Shown piece after piece: positions 43,013 through 53,019 of a DNA stretch of 64,000 nucleotides. How positions within the stretch are numbered: position 1 is the first letter of the stretch; each line of letters opens with the position of its first letter. A model generated the notes under the pieces. That model was not told the DNA's origin. It did not search any database and saw only the letters and a program-made list of their open reading frames with translations. The DNA is taken from NCBI GenBank assembly GCA_963682025.1, contig OY821519.1, forward strand, positions 252,452,116 through 252,516,115. The letters are read 5' to 3'. The stretch comes from Cordilura impudica. Lineage: Eukaryota > Arthropoda > Insecta > Diptera > Scathophagidae. The position numbers were made by a program, and so were the translations under genes.

Positions 43013-44829
43013 TCTTTGTTCCTTTTTTCTTGGGCTTCTTCTGAGAGATCTCCAATTGGAAGCATATTGTGCTGAATTATTTGTTCCCCATGGAACAAAA
43101 TTTTGTGAACTGTGGTTGGCATATGTCTCCAAGAATATTTTTGGTTATAAAGGGTTGCTGTCTCATTAGCATACTGACCAAATTTTTTTGCATCTATCTT
43201 TTTGTTACATGCTATAACTTGTAATATGATTTGGAATCGTCGTATTAAATCATAATCTACTCCAGTTATAGAAGGTGCAGTTTCTGGATCGGAAAAAAAT
43301 CTCCTTGCTGTGTTTCCATCATTAGAATTTCCTTCTCCTTGCTTTGGCTGGTCAATTATAAGGCCTATCTCACGGTATTTTTCTTGAATATCTTTTTTTT
43401 TTTGCTTTCTTTTTTCCAAATTTTCTTTGTTGTTTCTCACTGTTTCGCCTAACGGGCCAAATTCCAAATCGTATCCCAATTTAAGAATATGCTCCATAAA
43501 ACGAATTCTAGCATGAAGAGGTGACATTCCAAATTCATATGCTTCATTAAAACTATCGTCTTGTGTTGGTGGTTGGCTCAATTGACTTGATGTTTTTTGG
43601 CATATGGTGCAGCTTGACGATGACTTTGTTTTGGTTAAAGCTTGTGCAACTTTTCCATCAATCATTGTGAGACACATTTTAAAATTTACTTCAATGTCTT
43701 GGTCATCAAATTTAAATGTTACTGGTTGAAGTTCTTTAATTTGATCATTTATTTTTCGAACTTCTTCATCTATGACATCTTGGGTCTCCTTTTTGTAAGC
43801 AAACTTCATTGGTCTACAAAATTTTGTTGACGAGGGAATTTCATTCTTCCATACATCTATCTCTGCAGCTCTACTAGTTGACGGCTCTGAACCAATATAA
43901 GTTTTTGTTAAACGTAATGGAACGAAAGAAATCATGAATAAATTGGCATCTGATGAATTTTCCGCATTACATTGTTTGTATTGTTTCTGGCCAGAGGACC
44001 CATCACATCCCCATTTAGAAATTAAAGTCATGCTGCAATTTTTAAACTTCTTTAAATAGTCAGCATCAAATGTCTTTAATAATCGTTCTGCAGTGTGTTC
44101 AAGAAGATCCTGCAATTTTGTTTCTGCTGAACTTGAAGTTACACTAATAGCAGTTGGTGAAGGTAAGCAATCTTTTTTGGCAGAAACTATATCTCGATAT
44201 GATGGAAAAATTCCACAATTTTTTTCGTTGGTTCGCTTCCGCAATTCTGTATATTGGTTTTTAGTCATTTTCAAATCCAAAAATAGTGCAAATGCTTCTT
44301 CTGGAGTAAATTTATTTTCTTCAGTTGGTGTCGGCATACTTTCTAAAATCCTTTTTGTGCGTCTGGGGCTTGCTTCCACTATTTTTTCAATGATATCAAT
44401 TTTACTCTTTTTAGTTTTCGATGGTTGAATTTGATGCAGAAATGAATCCTTTATGATGTTACAAGAAACTTCTTCATTGATAAGTTTAAGCTTGCGTCTT
44501 CGTGATCTTTCACTACAATTATCAATTGGCTTTGCTGGTCGACCACCTTTTCCAGTTTCCGTGGTAGTTACTGATGGCTTTTTAAAAATAAGTTTATTTC
44601 TTAGCCATTCTTGGTTGCGTGAGTAAAACAATTTCTTGTTTCTGGAACATTGATTGTACCGTTTTCTTAAAGTATTTAAAAAGTTTTTTATTTTTAAGTT
44701 ATGAATTTTAATTTCTTGTTTGTCGCATATTTTGAAGAATGGATTATTCATTATATGTAAAATAATGTCGTTTTCATCTTTCCGTTCAAAATATATATCA
44801 GATAGAACACTATAACTGAATTTAGCCAT
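42934..44829 (-). CDS. Transib transposase (RAG1-core-like), C-terminus shifted
   Basis: A 631-codon frame from an ATG at 44829, the only long uninterrupted protein in the window. It should bind the element ends and catalyse hairpin-forming cut-and-paste transposition in the nucleus. Visible motifs: a basic N-terminal third with GGRPAK (about 95-100); KWGCDGSSGQKQYKQ with D276; LTMIDGKVAQALTKTKS with D391; CTIC (C407, C410); GMSPLHARIRFMEHI (434-448); ARRFFSDPE and ITGVDYDLIRRFQIILQVIA; TVHKILFHG (H575, H580); LPIGDLSEEAQEKRNKDYR with E597. D276, D391 and E597 correspond to the RAG1 D600-D708-E962 triad, and the C2/H2 set to its zinc site. After residue 610 the frame reads FLCCAHQTHICPVFD instead of the expected R--HTRK-SR segment, so a small deletion with a frameshift removed it. 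All catalytic residues remain; activity is doubtful. Confidence 0.93.
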   Translation of the reverse strand: MAKFSYSVLSDIYFERKDENDIILHIMNNPFFKICDKQEIKIHNLKIKNFLNTLRKRYNQCSRNKKLFYSRNQEWLRNKLIFKKPSVTTTETGKGGRPAKPIDNCSERSRRRKLKLINEEVSCNIIKDSFLHQIQPSKTKKSKIDIIEKIVEASPRRTKRILESMPTPTEENKFTPEEAFALFLDLKMTKNQYTELRKRTNEKNCGIFPSYRDIVSAKKDCLPSPTAISVTSSSAETKLQDLLEHTAERLLKTFDADYLKKFKNCSMTLISKWGCDGSSGQKQYKQCNAENSSDANLFMISFVPLRLTKTYIGSEPSTSRAAEIDVWKNEIPSSTKFCRPMKFAYKKETQDVIDEEVRKINDQIKELQPVTFKFDDQDIEVNFKMCLTMIDGKVAQALTKTKSSSSCTICQKTSSQLSQPPTQDDSFNEAYEFGMSPLHARIRFMEHILKLGYDLEFGPLGETVRNNKENLEKRKQKKKDIQEKYREIGLIIDQPKQGEGNSNDGNTARRFFSDPETAPSITGVDYDLIRRFQIILQVIACNKKIDAKKFGQYANETATLYNQKYSWRHMPTTVHKILFHGEQIIQHNMLPIGDLSEEAQEKRNKDYRFFLCCAHQTHICPVFDKNGNQPH

Positions 44830-45776
44830 TGCTTAAACAATAACGAAGAAAAAAATGAATGCATGGATTAATATACTATTGCTCGAAGTTTCAACATGAT
44901 CTTTTTTACCTCTTTGAAACATAATATAACAGGTACTTGGTTTTACCAGTTATTTCCATTGGTTTTAAATTTATTTGCAATTTTCCCGTATTTAAGTTGT
45001 GTAATATTAGATGGCAATGAAATCTTTTTTACCTTTTCCAAATGAATTGCTAGATACCACATAATTTGAGAGTTCTATTGTCATTTTTGTCAAAATTTTG
45101 ATATACCCTTCTATGTGGACTAGGTCCAAATATGGGCCAACTTCTAATTTCAACAGAATTATTTTTTGGGTCAATAGGAACTCTTGTACAAAATTTCATC
45201 AAAATATATGCATAATAGCCACTTTCACATACAAATAACTTCTCAAAAAATATGACGTGCATTTGTACCGAATATCTTACCTTGGGTCAGAAAAATTGCT
45301 GTAGCTCAAAAAGTGCAGTCCCGATGCATGGACATGTATATATAGGAATGTAGGGGAGAGTTAGGACTACAAAATAGTAAATTTGTGTTTTGACTCAGCT
45401 TGACTCACAGGAGTTGTGCTCTATGAAGTAGGAAATTTCCGAGAAATTTGACCTTTTAAAAAAAAAAAAATTAAATTGTTCTGAAAACAGTAGAGCTTCA
45501 ATTTTTTTTACCAGTAATAGGAAATAAGTTAAGTTACAACACAAAATATATTTCGTGCAAAAATCTTGAAAAACAAAAAAGTTATGGTCATTTAAACTTT
45601 AAAAATTAACTAAAAATATCATAAATTTACTAAATTCTGAAAAAGCCCATTTTGGACCACCCTGTTCTCAGTGAAATAGTTGAAATAGAGTTCTAATTTT
45701 TTGGCTCCCGAGGTTTACTACTGTCTACTTTCATATGAGTCTAATAACTTTAAAATCGGAGAACAAAAACCAAAAG

Positions 45777-45813
45777 GAGTTTTGGCCGCTATCTCAAAAT
45801 ATTGACCACAGTG
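45777..45813 (-). repeat. Transib right terminal inverted repeat
   Basis: Reversed, it starts CACTGTGGTCAATATTTTG and ends GCGGCCAAAACTC. TGCCG follows at 45814-45818. Confidence 0.95.
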
Positions 45814-46129
45814 TGCCGGTCAACAATTTTGGTTTTCTCAATGTACCGACAAAAACATTATTTTCGGTTGGCAATGCCTCTCAAAATACGTATGAAAGTT
45901 GGGATAATTATTTTCAGTTGGCAATGCCTCTCAACATTGATATGAAAGTTGGGAGAATAATTTATCTGTACGATAAATAAATAATTGGCAGCTGAGTGCC
46001 GGTTAGCTTTGCGACACAATTGAAGCAAACCAGACATTGAGAAAACCAAATTTCTTTAATCGGCAGTTTCTCGTTGGGATAAAAGATAATCGCCGCCTAT
46101 TGAGAAAACGGGCATAAGAGTTTGTTTTC

Positions 46130-46420
46130 AAGTGTTCTACAAATTTCTTTGAAAATAGACATCAAACATATACGAAGAACACATTTTCAGACATTTGAGT
46201 GGAAAGATTCATAGTTTTTATCAGAATTTTTCAATATTTCAATAAAGTAATCTATCTATATAACTGACTTCAAAATATATAAAATCATACCATGTATTTT
46301 AGGGAAATTTATTTGTAAAATGATATCAAACTTTTATCAAGTGAATATTTTCATACATTTTTATGGAAAGTCGTCGAGCGTTTTCAACTAGTAGTTTACC
46401 CACGCCAGAAGGACAGATCA
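46130..46420 (+). repeat. Diverged tandem repeat E, right block
   Basis: CACATTTTCAGACATTTGAG and TTTTCATACATTTTTATGGA followed by GTCGTCGAGCG and CTAGTAGTTTACCC continue the pattern of 41120-42209. Confidence 0.65.
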
Positions 46421-46734
46421 ATTCAGGTGAAATTTACTGATGATATTCTTGATTGCAAAAAGTATATATATGTTATACTAAATGCTTATATTTATCATTT
46501 TACATTCTGCCAAGTATGAAAAACGTTGGTTTTTACTCGAGCAGCTCCACGCTCGAGTCATAGGGAGCTCTGTTTCATACGATCGTCTATTTTTATTGTT
46601 TTTTATATATTCTGGTACAGAAGTTTAAAAATATCCAATGTTTGGCATGACAGAAAGTTTTCAATTCATTGTCACCCACTCTATAAATTTGCCTTTCAGT
46701 TTAGAAAAAAAATTTCGACCGCATAATATATACG

Positions 46735-47230
46735 GTTATATATACTAGCAGAGCCCAGCACTCGAAATTCGAGTGCAGATTGAAGAAAATTTTGTTTTTT
46801 CATTAAATTTTTTTTCAATGTATGTTTAAATCTATATATATATAAAAATTAAATAAAATTCATTATTGGCAATTTTTAAATAATTCATTAAATTCCATTA
46901 TAAATATTTTTTGAAACCAGAGAAGATATATAAAAGAGTTTGGTAATAAATAATTTTATAAGAGCCTAAAGGTATGCTAATCAATTTCAGCCAATTCACA
47001 ATTCAACACAGGGCTTTTGGTATACAATTGTTGCAAACTCATTAACACATTTAATAAACACCCACACATCATCGTATAGTTTTATGCATGTATTAGTAGT
47101 AACTTTAAATGATTATTACTCAAAAAATATATCATCTGTGCGCATCTGCAAGAAAATACCATTCAGACGGTATATTTTACTTCAAAATCGGTTGATAACT
47201 GAAAGCGTAGAAAGGGTCACATGAATTCGC
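46735..47230 (-). mobile_element. Repeat C, copy 3, reverse
   Basis: Begins TATACTAGCAGAGCCCAGCA and a hairpin CACTCGAAATTCGAGTG, then GAGCCTAAAGGTATGCTAAT, TAGTAACTTTAAATGATTAT, AATACCATTCAGACGGTATA and AAAATCGGTTGATAACTGA, all reversed relative to copies 1 and 2. Confidence 0.75.
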
Positions 47231-47935
47231 CTTGCCTATTATGTAGGCATGATATCCGTCTGTGGATATCACGAACTCGCACTCAATACGTTGCTCGTTG
47301 TTATTGAAAATGATTCATTGACATCGTAAAAAGTTTGCTAGATTCAGTAGGTCCCGATATTTCAATGAAAAAAAAATGATATTTTTATGTTGTTATTGTT
47401 ATTGTCATTATTCTAAGTTTTGTTTCTTATGTGTGATAGCTGTTGTTGTAGTCGTTGTGTTTGTAGCATTTGCTTCATTAGAGCGTTTGTATGGTTATAC
47501 CCTACGCTTCCAGAGGTCTACATCATGCAGCTTAAAGCCGGCTAGGCGTGGCCCCCGACTTTTTTCCTTGTGTTGGAACAGCCCCCGCAATAGGCGGCCG
47601 AGCAAATGTATTTATATTAAAACATTGAAATTAGCAATACTGCTAAAAAAAATATAAATAAAATCTTGACACATTCCGAAGCTTTTAATGGCTCAACAGA
47701 CTTAAAATTATCAAAGACAAATATTTGTTTTTAAATTTTAGAGGGGTTTAGCCCATTTCGTTTGTTGTTTACGCATGACCCAGCAATCGAAGGCCCACTC
47801 CAAAAATAATGCTATTTTTCAGATAGAAGCTAATTCTTTCTATGAAATAGCCTGCATTAAAGTAAAAACAATTAACTATATATCTAAGTGATGTTAGAAC
47901 TTAACTGTAACTGTATTAAAATGGTATCCGTACCC
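47231..47935. other. Unassigned sequence with a GC-rich patch
   Basis: 47500-47600 contains GGCGTGGCCCCCGAC and CAGCCCCCGCAATAGGCGGC, unusual for the window. A plus-strand frame across it begins with a run of valines from GTTGTTGTAGTCGTTGTG. I cannot assign a function; it may be host sequence. Confidence 0.35.
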
Positions 47936-48025
47936 CGAATTTGTTATAATATTGAGTTCAATATACAGATGGAGAGTATCAAATATTCGGCATAACCGAA
48001 CCTAGCACTCCTTTTAAAGATTAAT
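47936..48025 (-). mobile_element. Repeat B, hairpin-end fragment
   Basis: GAGAGTATCAAATATTCGGC, ATAACCGAACCTAGCACTCC is the reversed hairpin start of repeat B; the rest is missing. Confidence 0.55.
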
Positions 48026-48904
48026 ATAACCTAACCAAATCATTGTACAATTTCTCTTCTTAAGCATAAATAAATTCTTAAAGCATCTTTAGTAGAAACT
48101 AAATATTGTTCGTTCTTTCCCCATTTTACGAGTATCGAACAAAAAACAATTATGAAAGTTATAGTTAATCCAGGCCTACTTTACGATACCCTATACCAAG
48201 AGCTTCGAGAAAGGACAAATAGAATATAATAATATTTGACCAATCATAGCCACTGTTGGATATTTCATAGATTTTTTTTTTTTTTGGTAAACTCTATTTT
48301 TATCCTTTTTCCAAACTCTACTAATCACGTAACAATATTTGTAATCTTGCTTCCTCTTCCAGACAAAGCAAAAACAGAAAAGTTTCACAAAGAAAAAATA
48401 TACAAAATTTTCCTATTTTTAGTTATTAGCTTCTGTTTACTCACTATTCATATATTTTCCACTTATTATCTTAAATACAAATTTTTTTCGTCCTTTTTTT
48501 CTATTTACTGACATCGATGATGCTGACGACTTTGTTTATTATGTTGATGAGGTTGAAGAGGATTCTGTTGTTCGTGATGAAGTTGAAGATGATGAGGATG
48601 GTGGTGTCGATGTTGAACTTTGTTTAAGTTGCGTTTTTTGCTTTACTTTTTGTTTTGTTCAGTTTCCTTTAACTTTTGCAATTCATTTTTAGTTTATTTA
48701 CTCTTTTTTAACGCCTCAGGATGTGCATGTAGCACGTACTTTATTTCCCAATTGTTATACTTTTTTCTTATTTTTTTACAGTTGTTATTGTTGGTGCTGT
48801 TGCTATTGTCGCTGTTACACAGTGGCTTTTATTAAACAATTATCAAGGTTGATGTGTAAAAAACGAATTGTGAAAAATATTTTGTAAAAAAAAATTAATC
48901 TCAA
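48026..48904. other. Unassigned sequence with GATGAN tract
   Basis: 48508-48620 is a GATGATGAGGATG-like degenerate triplet tract; otherwise T-rich with no gene recognised. Confidence 0.45.
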
Positions 48905-50805
48905 TTTAGAAGAAATTTTCTTAAGAAAACTTATTGCGATACGGAGTCATATTTTCTAAACAAAACTTACTCCGAATTCGGATAAAGCAACTTACTCCCG
49001 GTTTTCAACAAAAACCTACACCGAATTCGGAATAAAATTTTTAAGAAAAAATTTACTCCAAATTCTAACCAAATTTTCTAAAACAAAATCGTACTCGTAA
49101 TTTGGAGATACATTTTCTATAAGAAAAATAATCCTAATCGAAGTAGAATTTGACGAACAAAACTTACTACTTCCAAATATTTAAAAAAAAAATTAATTCG
49201 AATCAGATACATAACGAAAACTCTTCAATATCGCAAACAAATATTCAAATGAAAGCTTAATCCGAGTCGGAGACAAATTAGTCCGAATTGGAGACACGTT
49301 TTATAAAGAAAACTTACTCCAAATACGAAAACAAATTTTCTGCAAAAAAAAACTTGAACCCAATAGAAAAAAAAAACAAATATTATGAAAAAAAAATTTA
49401 CTGATAAAAATTAGGCAAATTTTTTTTATAAAAATTTAAATCTGGTGTAAAAGCTTTTTAAGGTTTATTTGGATGCAAATTTACTAACTAAAGCTTGCCT
49501 CGATTTCGCCGACAAGTTTTCTAACTTAAGTAATCTTACTAACTTAAGTAATCTGAGTTTGAGGATATATATTCAAAAGAAAGCTCACTCCGAATACGGA
49601 ATATGGAAGATAAATTTGGATATGACAACTAAGCTGAATTTTTTAGATCATATCTTGGCACAATTAAGTCCAATATACCTTATTTTAAATATTCGCCTGC
49701 TCGAAAAAATGACAAACAATATTATCCTAAGTTTAATTATGTAAATTGTTTATTTTGTGAATGAGCGTGATTTCAACAGACAGGCAGAGAGACGGAGAGA
49801 CGAGCATCGCCATATCGACTGGAGTTGTTATAAGGATCAAGAATATAATTTTTTGTGGTGTGGCAAATAAATTTTTCGATCCGTTACAAACAGAATGACA
49901 AACTGATATACATATACATTTTGTTTAGTGGTGTGGAGAGAATAAAAAGCAAAATAAGTTTTCTAAAAAAAAAAAATTTACACCGAATTCTAAACAAAAG
50001 TTACTCCGAATTCGGAAACAAATTTTCTTTAACAAAATTACACCGAATTCTAAACAAAAGTTACTCCGAATCGATTTAAATTTTCTAAAAAAGGACTTAC
50101 TCCACTACGAAGAACAATTTGCAAAAAAAAAAAATTCTGAAGACATATAACTCCCATTCAGATTACAAAGTTTCTTACTCCTACTCCGAGAAAAATTTTA
50201 TAAAGAAAATTTTTGAGTTTTGTTTGCAGACAAGTTTTCTTAAAAAAAAAACTTTCATCTGGATAAAATTTTCCACAAACAACTTACTTTAAATTCGAAA
50301 ACAAATTTTCTACAGAAAACTTACTCCGAATTTATAAAAAAAAACTTACTCCGAAGCGTATATAAATTTTTATGAATTCGAAGTCAACTTTGCCTAATGA
50401 TACATACTCCGAATCGTATACAAAATTAAAAAACACTTCGCCTCAGAAATTATTTTTCCTATGCTCCTTATAAAAACTTCGATAGAAAATATTAAAGTTC
50501 TTAAGAACAATACTTACACCGAATCGGAGACACGTTTTCCAAAGAACACTTGATGCGAATTCAGAACAATATTTTCTGAAGAAATCTAATTTTAAGCTCG
50601 AAATCAAGTTTTCTAAAAAACACTGGATTCTAATTGGGGAAAAATTATCCAAAGAAAACTTACTCCGAATCGGAAATAATTTATCAGAAGAATTCTGATA
50701 AATAATCGAAAACTCCGAATTCGGAGTCAAATTTTCTAAACGAAACTTACTCCGAATTTCAGTCCAAATTAATTAATCAGAGTCGGAAATAAGTTTCTTT
50801 TTTCT
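48905..50805 (+). repeat. CCGAATTCGG-type tandem array
   Basis: About 40-45 diverged units of roughly 36 bp with consensus AACTTACTCCGAATTCGGA then GACAAATTTTCTAAAGAA. The unit holds a 10-bp palindrome CCGAATTCGG. Repeat B (49650-49942) interrupts it, and a non-LTR fragment ends it at 50806; a remnant resumes at 51475. Confidence 0.92.
49650..49942 (+). mobile_element. Repeat B, right half, inside the array
   Basis: GCCTGCTCGAAAAAATGACA, ATGAGCGTGATTTCAACAGA, TTATAAGGATCAAGAATATA, CCGTTACAAACAGAATGACA. Confidence 0.85.
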
Positions 50806-51365
50806 TTCAATAGAATAGAATAGAATAGAATAACTTTATTGAATATATTAAACAAATAAAGTATTAAGAGGCATTGACATTTTGTCGTCAGCCTATATAA
50901 TTACATATGTAATATTACAATTTGATTTTAGTTTTACATACTTATGAATTAAATTCTGTAAGCAAAAATTTTCTATATTTTAGACCATTAATTATAAACT
51001 TTGCTAGGTTTTTCCAGTTGCACCCATTAAATGTTCCGTTCAATATATTTATTATTGTATTTTCATCAATATAACTCTTCCCGATGTAACGAATCCTGAA
51101 TTCTCTTAGTATTGGACATTTACCCATGAAGTGTAATAAGTTTTCATCTTCACCAAGATTACAGAGATTACAGGTTGTAGTAGTATTATTAAATACACAT
51201 TTTCTTAATGGTAACGTGTCACATCTAGCTTTCAATATAGCTGATATATCATTTATTGTAAGGTTTTCCTCAGTCAATTTGTAAGCAAAAATCAAATTTA
51301 GCGACAATTTATTTTTTAATTTTCTTTGGAGGCTAACTTTTTTAAAACATATCTTAAAGTTTTTT
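50806..51365 (-). mobile_element. 5'-truncated non-LTR retrotransposon with (TTCTA)n tail
   Basis: The minus strand carries the last 140 codons of an ORF2-type protein, a 110-bp 3' UTR and a tail of at least four TTCTA units (50811-50832 on the plus strand as TAGAA repeats). A short simple-repeat tail instead of poly-A is typical of I- and R1-group elements. It sits between two parts of the CCGAATTCGG array, so it inserted into the array. Confidence 0.8.
50942..51360 (-). pseudogene. C-terminal end of a non-LTR ORF2 with C2HC knuckle
   Basis: One open frame without an ATG start reads VSLQRKLKNKLSLNLIFAYK, LTEENLTINDISAILKARCD, TTTTCNLCNLGEDENLLHFM, GKCPILREFRIRY and ends LLTEFNS. The knuckle C-x2-C-x9-H-x4-C (CNLCNLGEDENLLHFMGKC) is the usual C-terminal zinc motif of I/R1-group retrotransposon proteins, thought to bind element RNA. 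The frame is intact to the stop, so this is a fairly young insertion. RT and endonuclease are missing through 5' truncation. Confidence 0.85.
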
Positions 51366-51474
51366 TTTTAATAACTCTTTTAATTTCATATAACAGATTA
51401 GAAAATAAATCTTAATATAGCTTATAATATGTAAATGAGAATAAAATAAAATTCAGAGTACATTTTTTAAGCAG

Positions 51475-51625
51475 ATTTTGCTCCGAATTCGTGTTTAAAT
51501 ATCCATAAAAAGAAGAAAAAAATTAGGTACGAATTCGAAATAAATTTAAATAACGGAAACTTACTTCGAATGGGAGACAAATTATCAAAGGAAACTTATT
51601 CTGCATCGGTAACAAATTATAATTA
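51475..51625 (+). repeat. CCGAATTCGG-type array, remnant after the insertion
   Basis: GATTTTGCTCCGAATTCGTG, GGTACGAATTCGAAATAAAT, AACTTACTTCGAATGGGAGA, GCATCGGTAACAAATT. Confidence 0.8.
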
Positions 51626-52299
51626 TCTATTTGTAGTGGATAAAAAATTTTTGGATTAAAACAAATATTGTTCAAACCACTATAACATATTGTAAAGAAT
51701 CTTCTTCCGAGTGAAAAGCAAAATCCAAAAAGAAAAAAAATATCACAAATCGAAGAAAAATCTTACTCTGAAGATTTATTATAAAAATAACGTTTTCCGA
51801 ATTGACGAAAAATTCCAAATAAAATTACCACCGAAAAAACCTACCCCAAATTTTTGGACAGACGTTAAAAAAATATATAAGTGTACCAAGAGGTTTTGTT
51901 TCGCACAATTTTATATCGCCCACTGTCCGAACTTGGGAAGAACCACGTTGTATTGGGCAAAAATGTTTATATTATATATATGTACGTTTTCCTTATACGA
52001 GTCAATATGTATGGGACAATGATCCGCAACATCATTCTTGATAAAAAAAAAAAAAAAAAACAAGAAAAACCATTAAAAATTCCTGACACATTTGTCAGAG
52101 CACTTTTCGGAGTTTGAGTGAAGTGGAAAGGCTTATCTGAGATATAATATGAAAAAAAAACATATAATTTTTTAAATATTCTAACGGATCCTGGGTCCGT
52201 TAGGATCAAAAAGTTAAAAAAAAAATTTCCACCTTCCATTCTACATAAATCGATTGCTATGAAGTTATGGATCACTGGTTTTAGTCTGTTTTTGAGGTT
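51626..52299. other. Unassigned sequence
   Basis: No gene. A small hairpin TAACGGA-TCCTGGG-TCCGTTA lies at 52183-52203. Confidence 0.45.
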
Positions 52300-52488
52300 T
52301 TAAGTACAACCACTGACTTTTTTCACAACCAACCTATTGAGGGAATGAAAAGGAAAAATTTCCAGCATGGAATTGTTCAGAGTTACTGCAAGTCCTTGAC
52401 ATATAAAGAAATCAGAATAAGTATGTGGATTTTTCTGAAGAAAAACATTTGTAGAATCTAAGGAAACAAATTTTTCTATTTGAAACAA
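52300..52488 (-). pseudogene. Possible non-LTR endonuclease fragment
   Basis: The minus frame reads FLQKNPHTYSDFFICQGLAV, TLNNSMLEIFPFHSLNRLVV. It loosely resembles the end of the APE-type endonuclease of Jockey-group elements (PHT-YS--LDFF-CKGL, then LSSDHLPV), with the SDH motif lost. Weak evidence. Confidence 0.3.
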
Positions 52489-52510
52489 CTAAGAAAATGT
52501 TGCCTACTGA

Positions 52511-52786
52511 GAGTAGAAGGACCATGTTGGGTGTCACCTTTGTTTTCAACCTTGCGAATGGTGACGTTGGCTCGGAGTTTCTTTAATCAAATTTAAATTT
52601 TAACATACCTTGTAGATTCACAAGACATTTTAATCCGCTCCATTTGGACAATTTTAGGACTAATTATGCTAATTCTTATCCTTTTCGCAGAATTTGTCAT
52701 GATTATGATCTGTTACACAATATCGTTGATTTTCATTGTAATATATTGAAAGTAAAGCGCGATATAATTGAATGCTTCAATTAACT
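52511..52786 (+). pseudogene. Jockey-type RT C-terminal fragment
   Basis: The plus frame reads ESRRTMLGVTFVFNLANGDV, one stop, then NFNIPCRFTRHFNPLHLDNF, RTNYANSYPFRRICHDYDLL, HNIVDFHCNILKVKRDIIEC and a stop. This is the conserved tail after the RT domain of Jockey-clade proteins (RRT--GV-F---L-NG, then P-R--R-F-PLHL---RTNYA--EPFR-IC-DYN). One in-frame stop; otherwise clean. Confidence 0.85.
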
Positions 52787-52787
52787 A

Positions 52788-52990
52788 TTTTTTTTTTTTT
52801 TGTTCTTTATGTTTTTTAAGTTTGTCTATTCCTAGTATCAGCTGAGGACATAGTCTGTAGCTGATTTACGACCACACAATCTACTTACCAGCTCTTGGAA
52901 TCCGCCAGGGTTCTGACCCTGGTGTTTACGCGGTCCCCACGTTAAGGGGGCGTGCCACCTAGGTCGGGTGTGGTGGGTAAGTGTGAAGCG
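52788..52990 (-). mobile_element. GC-rich 3' end of a poly-A retroelement
   Basis: On the minus strand a GC-rich segment with a perfect hairpin (CCAGGGT-TCTG-ACCCTGG, 52905-52922) is followed by a stop, ATAAAGAAC and a run of 14 A (plus strand T run at 52788-52801). The frame before the stop reads NPGGFQELVSRLCGRKSATD then YVLS. A 5'-truncated LINE or a SINE would look like this. Family unknown. Confidence 0.5.
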
Positions 52991-53019
52991 GGGTTTGGTC
53001 GTAAAAAAAATAAAAGTAA

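Larger units (their letters stand above)
42288..45813 (-). mobile_element. Transib: Transib DNA transposon, 3526 bp
   Basis: The element is bounded by 37-bp inverted ends: CACAGTGGTCAAT... at 42288-42324 and, reversed, CACTGTGGTCAAT... at 45777-45813, with GAGATAGCGG-CAAAACTC shared at the inner side. TGCCG lies on both sides (42283-42287 and 45814-45818), a perfect 5-bp GC-rich duplication. Transib elements are known for 5-bp GC-rich duplications and ends starting CAC-(A/T)-GTG, like the heptamer of the V(D)J signal. It encodes a transposase on the minus strand, with about 950 bp of leader and 570 bp of trailer. Confidence 0.95.
42210..46115. mobile_element. Short inverted-repeat element hosting the Transib insertion
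   Basis: The ends ATGCCGGTTTTCTCAAT (42210-42226) and, read reversed, ATGCCCGTTTTCTCAAT (46099-46115) are inverted repeats with one mismatch. Without Transib the element would be about 375 bp. The interior has a direct duplication of about 51 bp (GGTTGGCAATGCCTCTCAA-, 45869 and 45918). No coding capacity, so a MITE. Its superfamily is unknown. Confidence 0.6.

Noticed and set aside
44093..44428. 111-codon plus-strand frame inside Transib
   Set aside because: Antisense to the transposase coding frame.
48500..48620. Acidic Asp/Glu-rich frame or His/Gln-rich antisense frame
   Set aside because: A degenerate GATGAN triplet tract gives open frames in several phases; no start, no domain.
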